Source: Acidimicrobiaceae bacterium
GTDB lineage: Bacteria; Actinomycetota; Acidimicrobiia; Acidimicrobiales; Palsa-688
DNA length: 8,791 nt
Direction: 5' to 3'
Assembly: GCA_003156795.1 (NCBI GenBank)
Contig: PMHU01000302.1
Location: 12,830-21,620 of the forward strand
In this document: positions 1 to 5,331 of the stretch, in pieces
Layout: every line of letters starts with the position of its first letter
Numbering within the stretch: the first letter of the stretch is position 1
Program-made: the position numbers and the translations under genes
The notes under the pieces: generated by a model
What the model saw: only the letters and a program-made list of their open reading frames with translations
Told to the model about the DNA's origin: nothing
The model's database searches: none

Positions 1-845
1 CGGGCCTGGCGCTTGGCGACCTTCCCGCCCCTTTGCAACACCAAGCGACGGGCCGCCTCGTGTTGGGCCATCCGGCGTTTGCGCCTGACCCGCCGGATCA
101 GGGGAGGGGTGGTGACTATCAGTGCGGCGAGGACCAAGCTGACGGCGCCGTAGATCAATATGGCCAGCAGGGGCCAGTGGGTGCGCACGAGCGAGAACCC
201 GGACACGGTCGCCCGCAAGTGCAGATACTCGGAGTCAGAGACCGACGAGCTGGTGCTCTGGACCTGCGCCGTCCCTCCCGTTTGGCGGACGAGTTCGAGG
301 ACCACTACCCGGTCGACTCTGTCCACGACCACGCCCAGGTCCGGGGCGCCCGTGGGTGGGGTAGGGGAGTACGTCGCAGCCTCGGCTCCCGGCACTTGTG
401 GAACGGAGAAGGTCGCTTTCTGGCCATAGTGCTCCGTCGCGTAGCTGGCCGCGCCGAGATTGTCCTTGACCGCTTCGGACTGCACGGCCTTGGCTTGCGA
501 CGCGGATGGAAGCAGGGACACGAGGATGGTCGCAGCGTCATTTGGTGACGAGGAGCCCGACCACTCGACGGAGTACTGCCCGGTAGCGTTCGGGGAACGC
601 TTCGACGCCGCGGTGACTCCTGCAAAAGGATTCTGCGAGGCAGGGACGATTTCGACGTTCGGCTTTACCTTGAAATCGGGAGGAGGCGCCGTCACCGCCA
701 GCCGGGCCAGCTGGGATCGCTCTACGTGGCGGATCGGCAGAACGTGTGCGGCGATGATGGTGGCCACGATCAGAGTCACGGCCGAGATCGCTATAGGTAC
801 AACCCCACGAAAGCGCACAGGACTGATTCGAGCACAGAATCCCAC
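1..845 (-). CDS. Two-transmembrane membrane protein of unknown function, 3' end beyond the window
   Basis: The minus strand stays open for 281 codons from a GTG at 845 to the left edge, so the C-terminus is missing. The protein starts VGFCARISPV and has a hydrophobic segment at about residues 15-36. A polar, Ser/Thr/Ala/Pro-rich domain of about 185 residues follows, then a second transmembrane segment at about 224-247 (WPLLAILIYG...) and a strongly basic tail (RRVRRKRR). By the positive-inside rule the middle domain lies outside the cell and both ends inside. This two-helix topology resembles chain-length-determinant proteins, but I see no diagnostic motif and do not assign that function. It lies 49 bp downstream of the Fur gene on the same strand and may be cotranscribed with it. 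The start is uncertain: no strong ribosome binding site precedes GTG 845, and GTG 818 is an alternative. The frame is well supported by its composition and paired membrane segments. Confidence 0.72.
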   Translation of the reverse strand, partial: MGFCARISPVRFRGVVPIAISAVTLIVATIIAAHVLPIRHVERSQLARLAVTAPPPDFKVKPNVEIVPASQNPFAGVTAASKRSPNATGQYSVEWSGSSSPNDAATILVSLLPSASQAKAVQSEAVKDNLGAASYATEHYGQKATFSVPQVPGAEAATYSPTPPTGAPDLGVVVDRVDRVVVLELVRQTGGTAQVQSTSSSVSDSEYLHLRATVSGFSLVRTHWPLLAILIYGAVSLVLAALIVTTPPLIRRVRRKRRMAQHEAARRLVLQRGGKVAKRQA

Positions 846-894
846 ACGCCGGGTGAATCGCCCGTAGTGAGGACCGGGCCCGACCGTCTTCGCC

Positions 895-1392
895 CTATCC
901 CGCCGAAGACATGCACGACGCGCAAATACCGGTGACGGCGAAGTGACCGGCGTCGAGGACGAAGCCCGTTCGGCCGGCGACGTCGGTCGCGAGCGAATCG
1001 AACGCGGCGGGATCCGCTTCCGTTGCGTTGCCGCAATGGGTGCACGTCAGGTACCACCGGCGTCGGTTGCCGCTCAAGTACCAGTGCGACGGCCCGTGTC
1101 CGAGGTGGACGTGGCTAACGAGGCCCAGCTCCTCGAGCAGGTCCAACGTCCGGTAGACCGTGCTGTCGCCGATGTTGGGGTGTCCGGCTTGAACTCCGCT
1201 GACGATCTGCTCGGCGACTCTCAGGTCACCCGCGGCCCGGATCAGCTCCTCGAGGACCGCTCGTCGGGGGGTGGTGGAGCGCCCACCCCGTTCACGGATG
1301 AGCGACATCACTTCGTCAATGGCGTTGCCATCCAGTCGGATCTCGGTCGCCCTAGCTTCAGGCGGGGCGGCCGAAGCTTGCTGTCTCGTCAT
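895..1392 (-). CDS. Fur-family metal-responsive transcriptional regulator
   Basis: This 165-residue protein has the Fur-family layout. An N-terminal winged helix spans about residues 24-95, with the recognition-helix signature STVYRTLDLLEELGLV at 77-92. A dimerisation domain follows with two CxxC pairs, C117/C120 (CTHCG) and C157/C160 (CASC), which in this family hold structural zinc. The hinge carries HVHLGHGPSHWYL, with histidines 94, 96, 99 and 103, a form I associate with actinobacterial Fur paralogues. The histidine-rich stretch that normally precedes the first CxxC is RRRWYLTC here, so part of the usual regulatory metal site appears to be missing. The gene starts 12 bp after the nickel/cobalt permease gene, so a role as a nickel- or cobalt-sensing (Nur-like) repressor of that transporter is the best inference; Zur- or Fur-type roles cannot be excluded. 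The ribosome binding site before ATG 1392 is weak, suggesting translational coupling. Confidence 0.9.
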   Translation of the reverse strand: MTRQQASAAPPEARATEIRLDGNAIDEVMSLIRERGGRSTTPRRAVLEELIRAAGDLRVAEQIVSGVQAGHPNIGDSTVYRTLDLLEELGLVSHVHLGHGPSHWYLSGNRRRWYLTCTHCGNATEADPAAFDSLATDVAGRTGFVLDAGHFAVTGICASCMSSAG

Positions 1393-1404
1393 GGGTCGAC
1401 GCTT

Positions 1405-2547
1405 CTACGCGGCGACGCCGTCGTCGGCGACGGCCCGTTGCCAGCGCTCCTCAATGTGGCCGAAGCGCCAGATCGCCAGAGCGACTATCCAAGTCACGAC
1501 GAACATCCCGACGATGACGAAGCCAGCCTTGTTGATGTCGAAGCTCTCGAGGGTGGACCAAAATGGCCCACTCAGGTGGACGTCCTGGCCGAGCAGGCCG
1601 AACGCTTCGACGCTACCGATAAACAAGGCTACGAATACCGACAGACCGGTGATCGTGATGTTGTAGTAGACCTTGCGGATGGGTTTGGAGAACGCCCACT
1701 CGTACGCGAAGTTCATAAAGCAGCCGTCCATGGTGTCGAAGAGGCTCATCCCGGCGGCGAACAGGATGGGCAGCGAGAGGATGGCGTAAAAAGGCAGGCC
1801 GCCGACTACCGCGGTCCCGGCGAGGACCAGCAGCGCCACTTCCGTGGCTGTGTCGAAACCGAGCCCGAATAGGAAGCCGATCGGGTACATCTTCCACGAA
1901 GTGTCGATCCTGCGGGCAAGGGGGCCGAGGAAGCGCATCATGAGGCCGCGCTGGTTGAGCTGGCGTTCCATTTCCTCGTCGTCGTAGACGCCGGCCCGCA
2001 TCTCCCGGAACACCTTGAGGATTCCGACCAGAATGACCAGGTTCAAGGCCGCGATCAGGTAGAGGAAGAACGCCGAAACCGATGTGCCGATGAGGTTGGT
2101 CGTGTGCTGCAGGCTCGAATCGCCGTTCTTGACTTGGTCGTCGAGGCTGCGGATGCCGAAGTTCAACAACACGGCCAGGATGAATACGACGCTCGAATGC
2201 CCCAGCGAGAAGAAGAAGCCGACGCTCAATGGGCGCTTTCCGTCGTTGAGGAGCTTCCTGGTGGTGTTGTCGATGGCTGATATGTGGTCGGCGTCGAAGG
2301 CGTGGCGCATCCCGAGGGTGTAGGCCAGCGTCCCAGTACCAAAGCCGAAGATCTGGGTCTTGTTGATGTGGTAATGGCCTCGCGCCGCGGCTGCGAGCAT
2401 GCCCCAGCCGAGGACGTTGAGCCCCACGACGGTGAAGATCATGGCGGCGAACTTGGCCCACTCTCCGGGTGTGAGCGCCACTCGTATCCTCTGGTACCTG
2501 CTCAGGGCGAAGGACGGCCGATCCTCCACCCCAGCCAGTTGGCTCAT
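1405..2547 (-). CDS. NiCoT-family nickel/cobalt permease (HoxN/HupN/NixA type)
   Basis: This is a 380-residue secondary transporter that takes up Ni2+ and/or Co2+ across the cytoplasmic membrane. All the family signatures are visible: RHAFDADHISAIDN at 81-94 (the metal-selecting helix II motif), FSLGHSSVV at 113-121, LGFDTATEVALL at 229-240 and GMSLFDTMDGCFM at 266-278. There are about eight hydrophobic segments, and the length is typical. An ATG lies in frame at 2574, but ATG 2547 is preceded by GGAGG (2559-2555) at 7-base spacing, and the conserved protein is complete from there, so 2547 is chosen. The gene leads a minus-strand unit with the Fur regulator 12 bp downstream. Metal preference cannot be decided from the sequence alone, and no nickel or cobalamin enzyme is encoded in the window to hint at it. 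Confidence 0.95.
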   Translation of the reverse strand: MSQLAGVEDRPSFALSRYQRIRVALTPGEWAKFAAMIFTVVGLNVLGWGMLAAAARGHYHINKTQIFGFGTGTLAYTLGMRHAFDADHISAIDNTTRKLLNDGKRPLSVGFFFSLGHSSVVFILAVLLNFGIRSLDDQVKNGDSSLQHTTNLIGTSVSAFFLYLIAALNLVILVGILKVFREMRAGVYDDEEMERQLNQRGLMMRFLGPLARRIDTSWKMYPIGFLFGLGFDTATEVALLVLAGTAVVGGLPFYAILSLPILFAAGMSLFDTMDGCFMNFAYEWAFSKPIRKVYYNITITGLSVFVALFIGSVEAFGLLGQDVHLSGPFWSTLESFDINKAGFVIVGMFVVTWIVALAIWRFGHIEERWQRAVADDGVAA

Positions 2548-2554
2548 TTCGGGG

Positions 2555-2559
2555 CCTCC
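2555..2559 (-). promoter_or_regulatory. Ribosome binding site deciding the permease start
   Basis: GGAGG on the minus strand lies 7 bases upstream of ATG 2547. It falls inside the nine-codon extension that would result from using ATG 2574, and no comparable site precedes 2574. This favours the shorter protein. Confidence 0.7.
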
Positions 2560-2569
2560 ACGGTCTGCG

Positions 2570-2600
2570 ACCATAGCATCCTGATGAGTCCAGGTCGCAA
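2570..2600 (-). promoter_or_regulatory. Possible promoter of the permease-regulator unit
   Basis: On the minus strand, TTGCGA (2600-2595) and TATGGT (2575-2570) resemble -35 and -10 boxes. The 19-base spacer is longer than ideal. Transcription would begin near 2563 and leave a leader of about 16 bases before ATG 2547. The upstream in-frame ATG at 2574 would then fall inside the -10 box, which agrees with the ribosome-binding-site argument. Promoters of GC-rich actinobacteria are weakly conserved, so this is tentative. Confidence 0.3.
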
Positions 2601-2609
2601 TAGTGTGGA

Positions 2610-2640
2610 GATGGCTTCATCGGTATGCTGACCGCTGACG
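2610..2640. promoter_or_regulatory. Divergent intergenic region with small symmetric elements
   Basis: The 133 bp between the permease start and the SnoaL-like gene must carry control signals for both directions. It contains GATG-gctt-CATC (2610-2621), CGGT-atgctg-ACCG (2621-2634) and a near-perfect tandem copy GCTGACC/GCTGACG (2627-2640). TATGCT at 2624-2629 could be a plus-strand -10 box, but no convincing -35 box accompanies it. None of these matches a Fur, Zur or Nur box that I can recognise, and four-base arms occur by chance. The entry marks the place to look for an operator, not an established site. Confidence 0.2.
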
Positions 2641-2680
2641 CGTGCCCGCGCCGAGGGTGAGACAGTCAGGAAATAACGAC

Positions 2681-3208
2681 ATGCCCGAAGTGGCCGACGA
2701 GGTCGCCGACCTCCGCAAGCGGTTGGCTCGATTGGAAGCGATCCAAGCCATCGAGCGCCTCAAGTACCGCTATTGGCGGGCGTGCGACAGCAAGGACCCC
2801 AACGGGTTCCGTGACTGTTTTGTCAAGGAGGGAGCCGAGGTCGACTACGGCCCGGGTCTCGGGACCTTTACCGACCGCGAGCCGCTGGTCGAGCTGTACC
2901 AAGCCTTGGCGCTGCGCCGAGAGGAGGGGCGCTGGATGTACCACGACGTCCACCACGGCGTGCACCCCGACATCGAGTTGATCGACGACGAGACCGCCAC
3001 GGGCAGCTGGACCTTCGGGTTCATGCGGGTCAACCTGGTCGATCAAGTGATCGAGCGGGCCTCACTCGAATATCGAGACACGTATGTGATCGAAGCCGGC
3101 GTTTGGAAGATCCAGAAGTCGCACCTCACGCCGCTTACCAGTCTGTCGATGCCGATTCCCGATGGGGCACGGATCGGTCCGGGACCCAAGAAAGCAGGGA
3201 CCGAATGA
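2681..3208 (+). CDS. SnoaL-like / NTF2-fold protein
   Basis: This 175-residue protein begins with a charged helix (VADEVADLRKRLARLEA, about 4-20). It continues with the alpha+beta cone pattern of SnoaL-like domains: IERLKYRYWRACDSKD (24-39), a strand-rich section with FVKEGAEVDYG and TFTDREPLVELYQAL, then MYHDVHHGVHPDIEL (87-100), TATGSWTFGFM (105-115) and YRDTYVIEAGVWKIQKSHLTP (131-151). NTF2-fold proteins of this kind act as small cyclases, isomerases, dehydratases or binding proteins for hydrophobic substrates. D36 and the histidines at 88, 91, 92 and 95 sit where pocket residues are common, but the exact reaction is unknown. ATG 2681 is preferred over an in-frame GTG at 2642 because the conserved part starts there and AGG lies 10 bases upstream. 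Its stop overlaps the start of the next gene, so the two are almost certainly cotranslated. Confidence 0.82.
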   Translation: MPEVADEVADLRKRLARLEAIQAIERLKYRYWRACDSKDPNGFRDCFVKEGAEVDYGPGLGTFTDREPLVELYQALALRREEGRWMYHDVHHGVHPDIELIDDETATGSWTFGFMRVNLVDQVIERASLEYRDTYVIEAGVWKIQKSHLTPLTSLSMPIPDGARIGPGPKKAGTE

Positions 3209-4053
3209 AGTTCGGGATCACTCTCTTTACCAGCGACCGGGGCATCACTCCGGCCCGCGCCGCTAGAGCCGCAGAAGAGCACGGGTTCCACTCGTTCTAC
3301 GTACCGGAGCACACCCACATTCCGACGAGTCGCGACACGGTGCACCCGGCGACCGGCGATGCCAGCTTGCCGGACGACCGATACATGAGGACCCTCGATC
3401 CGTGGGTGGCGCTCGGCACTGCGGCCGCCGTCACGTCGACCATCCGCCTCGCTACCTCTGTCGCCCTGCCTCTGGAGCACGATCCGATTACTCTGGCGAA
3501 GACGGTTGCCAGCTTGGACTTCCTTTCCGGCGGCCGGGTCAAGTTGGGTGTCGGGTTCGGCTGGAACGTCGAGGAGATGGCCGACCACGGAATCGATCCC
3601 AAACGACGTCGCACGGCCCTGCGGGAATACTTGGAAGCCATGCGGGCCCTTTGGACCGACGACGTGGCCGAGTACCAGGGTGAGTTCGTGCGCTTCGGTC
3701 CGAGCTGGGCCTGGCCCAAGCCGGTCCAGACCCACCTGCCGATTCTGCTCGGGGCGGCGGGCACCCAGAAGTCGTTCACCTGGCTCGTCCGGTCGGCGGA
3801 TGGCTGGATCACGACCCCCCGAGAAGACGACTCCACGTCATCGATTAATCTGCTCCACAGCATGTGGCGAAACGCCGGGCGCGACGGCCAGCCCGAAATC
3901 GTAATGCTGGACCCCCGGCCGGACGAGGAGAAGATCGAAGCTTGGGACCAGCTCGGGGTGACGGAAGTGATGTATGGGCTGCCCGACCGCAACGAGGATG
4001 ACGTGCTCGGCTACATCGAGAAGCGCGGCCGCTTCATCGAACGATTCGTCTGA
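3205..4053 (+). CDS. LLM-class F420-type oxidoreductase (luciferase-like)
   Basis: This 282-residue, cytoplasmic, TIM-barrel-type protein belongs to the bacterial-luciferase-like family; its form is closest to the Rv2161c-like F420-dependent group. Supporting segments are MKFGITLFTSD at the N-terminus, GFHSFYVPEHTHIP (27-40), DPWVALGTAAAVTSTIRLATSV (65-86), DPITLAKTVASLDFLSGGRV (93-112), LGVGFGWNVEEM (114-125) and PVQTHLPILLGAAG (173-186). Members transfer hydride between reduced F420 (sometimes FMN) and small organic substrates; the substrate here is unknown. The reading frame is open from 3103, but ATG 3205 gives the conserved N-terminus, shares ATGA with the stop of the SnoaL-like gene, and has AGGG about 7 bases upstream. 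The gene sits between that protein and a glycosidase, suggesting a small catabolic or tailoring set. F420 rather than FMN is inferred from family style. Confidence 0.9.
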   Translation: MKFGITLFTSDRGITPARAARAAEEHGFHSFYVPEHTHIPTSRDTVHPATGDASLPDDRYMRTLDPWVALGTAAAVTSTIRLATSVALPLEHDPITLAKTVASLDFLSGGRVKLGVGFGWNVEEMADHGIDPKRRRTALREYLEAMRALWTDDVAEYQGEFVRFGPSWAWPKPVQTHLPILLGAAGTQKSFTWLVRSADGWITTPREDDSTSSINLLHSMWRNAGRDGQPEIVMLDPRPDEEKIEAWDQLGVTEVMYGLPDRNEDDVLGYIEKRGRFIERFV

Positions 4054-4065
4054 GGGGCTTCGAGG

Positions 4066-5241
4066 GTGGGGACTGCCTTTCCAGACGGGTTCGCGTGGGG
4101 CACCGCCACCGCAGCTCACCAGATCGAGGGCGGCAACACCAACAACGACTGGTGGCGCTGGGAGCACACTGCCGGCTCAGGTGTAGCCGAGCCCAGCGGC
4201 GATGCGTGCGACTCGTGGCGCCGATGGCGTGAGGACGTCGCGCTCGTCGCCGAGCTGGGTTTGGACAACTATCGCTTTTCGCTGGAGTGGAGTCGTATCG
4301 AACCCGAACCGGGCGAGTGGTCCACGGCTGCCCTGGATCACTATCGGCGAATATGCGAAGCGTTGCTGGAAAACGAAATTGAGCCGGTCGTGACGTTCCA
4401 CCATTTCACGACGCCGACATGGCTGGCGGATCGGGACGGATGGGAGGACCCCGAGGTGTCTGAACGCTTCGCGAATTATTGCGAAGTGGCCGCGGCCGCG
4501 CTCTCCGGGTTCATGCGCCGCGCTTGCACGCTCAACGAGCCGAACGTGGTGGCCACCATGGGTTGGGTCATGGGTATGTTTCCTCCGGGCAAGAGCGACC
4601 CGGGTCTGGCCCGTCGGGTGACCGAAAATCTCGTCGCCGCCCACCGGGCCGGGGTCGAGGCCATCCGATCGGCGGCCTCGGGAGTACCGGTCGGGCTGAC
4701 CTTGTCGATGACCGACTATCAGCCGCTGACCGGTGGGGAGGAGCGGACGGACAAGATCCGGGCCACCCACGAAGACGTGTTCCTGCACGCGACCGACGGT
4801 GACGACTTCGTCGGCGTCCAGACCTACAGCCGGATGAGGATCGGGCCGGACGGCTGGGCCGGTCCGCAGCCGGGTGTTGTGGTGCTGCCGATGGGCTACG
4901 AGTACTGGCCGGCCGCCTTGGAGGCGTGCTTGCGACGGGCTTGGGTCGAGACGGGTGGCCTGATTCCACTTTGGGTGACAGAGAACGGCATCGGCACCGA
5001 CGACGACAACCAGCGCCGGGCCTTCGTCCGGTCCGCTCTGAAGGGAGTATTGGGCGCCATCGCCGATGGCGTCGACGTGCGGGGATACACGTATTGGTCG
5101 CTGCTCGACAACTTCGAGTGGGCGTTCGGGTACGGCCCCAAGTTCGGCCTCGCCCGGGTCGACCGGTCGACGTTCGCGCGGGTCCTGAAACCCAGCGCCA
5201 AGTGGCTCGCAACGATGGTCGAGGCCAACGCCCTCGACTAG
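4066..5241 (+). CDS. Compact GH1 beta-glycosidase
   Basis: This 391-residue glycoside hydrolase family 1 enzyme retains beta-linked glycosides by a two-glutamate mechanism. The N-terminal signature FPDGFAWGTATAAHQIEGG (5-23) includes the substrate-binding Q19. The acid/base is E158 in TLNEPN (155-160), the nucleophile is E306 in WVTENG (303-308), and the glycone-site signature LLDNFEWAFGYGPKFGL (346-362) is intact. FHHFTTPTWL (111-120) carries the conserved histidine, with Phe in place of the more usual Trp. At 391 residues it is clearly shorter than most GH1 enzymes (about 440-480), presumably through shorter loops around the aglycone entrance. There is no signal peptide, so it should act in the cytosol. 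The GTG start at 4066 has GAGGGG 8 bases upstream and lies 12 bp after the oxidoreductase stop, so it is probably in the same operon. Beta-glucosidase, galactosidase or fucosidase activity cannot be told apart. Confidence 0.93.
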   Translation: MGTAFPDGFAWGTATAAHQIEGGNTNNDWWRWEHTAGSGVAEPSGDACDSWRRWREDVALVAELGLDNYRFSLEWSRIEPEPGEWSTAALDHYRRICEALLENEIEPVVTFHHFTTPTWLADRDGWEDPEVSERFANYCEVAAAALSGFMRRACTLNEPNVVATMGWVMGMFPPGKSDPGLARRVTENLVAAHRAGVEAIRSAASGVPVGLTLSMTDYQPLTGGEERTDKIRATHEDVFLHATDGDDFVGVQTYSRMRIGPDGWAGPQPGVVVLPMGYEYWPAALEACLRRAWVETGGLIPLWVTENGIGTDDDNQRRAFVRSALKGVLGAIADGVDVRGYTYWSLLDNFEWAFGYGPKFGLARVDRSTFARVLKPSAKWLATMVEANALD

Positions 5242-5266
5242 ACGATCCGATGTGATCGAGTAACCT
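5239..5266 (+). promoter_or_regulatory. Possible promoter for the surface-protein operon
   Basis: TAGACG (5239-5244) and TAACCT (5261-5266) are separated by 16 bases. They resemble the loosely conserved -35 (TTGACN) and -10 (TANNNT) boxes of actinobacterial housekeeping promoters. They overlap the stop of the glycosidase gene and would give a leader of about 60 bases containing the two downstream inverted repeats. This is a weak, composition-sensitive call. Confidence 0.25.
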
Positions 5267-5273
5267 GTGACGG

Positions 5274-5310
5274 GCCCCTGGCCTGAGGGGGCGGACCCTC
5301 GTCCGGGTCC
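5274..5310 (+). terminator. Two adjacent GC-rich inverted repeats, possible terminator or leader structure
   Basis: The first repeat pairs GCCCC(T) at 5274-5279 with the G-rich run at 5287-5292 around a loop of about 7 bases. The second is a perfect 6 bp stem, GGACCC (5293-5298) with GGGTCC (5305-5310), and a 6-base loop. They lie side by side, 32 bp after the glycosidase stop and 21 bp before the next start. Neither is followed by a T run, so a classical intrinsic terminator is not shown; U-tract-less hairpins are used by some actinobacteria. They could equally be a structured 5' leader of the surface-protein mRNA. Confidence 0.4.
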
Positions 5311-5331
5311 CGGGTCTACATATAGGTCCAG

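Noticed and set aside
33..548. Plus-strand frame of 171 codons at the left edge
   Set aside because: The minus-strand frame over the same stretch is open for 281 codons and encodes two clean transmembrane helices; the plus-strand translation is Gly/Arg/Asp-rich with no motif.
791..1057. Minus-strand frame overlapping the end of the Fur gene and the start of the membrane-protein gene
   Set aside because: It is out of frame with both neighbours, is Arg-rich, and overlaps the CxxC region of the Fur gene; treated as a chance frame.
943..1872. 309-codon plus-strand frame across the Fur and permease genes
   Set aside because: It is antisense to the clear Fur winged helix and the permease C-terminal part. 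The translation is low-complexity Asp/Gly/Arg/Val and hydrophilic, with no family motif.
2548..2574. Nine-codon N-terminal extension of the permease from ATG 2574
   Set aside because: No ribosome binding site precedes 2574, whereas ATG 2547 has GGAGG at 7 bases, and the extension overlaps a possible -10 box.
1613..2620. 335-codon minus-strand frame overlapping the permease in another frame
   Set aside because: It is an Arg/His/Pro-rich out-of-frame translation of the permease gene, which carries all the NiCoT motifs in its own frame.
3103..3204. N-terminal extension of the oxidoreductase upstream of ATG 3205
   Set aside because: It would overlap the SnoaL-like gene by about 100 bases and adds residues before the canonical MKFG start, which has its own ribosome binding site.
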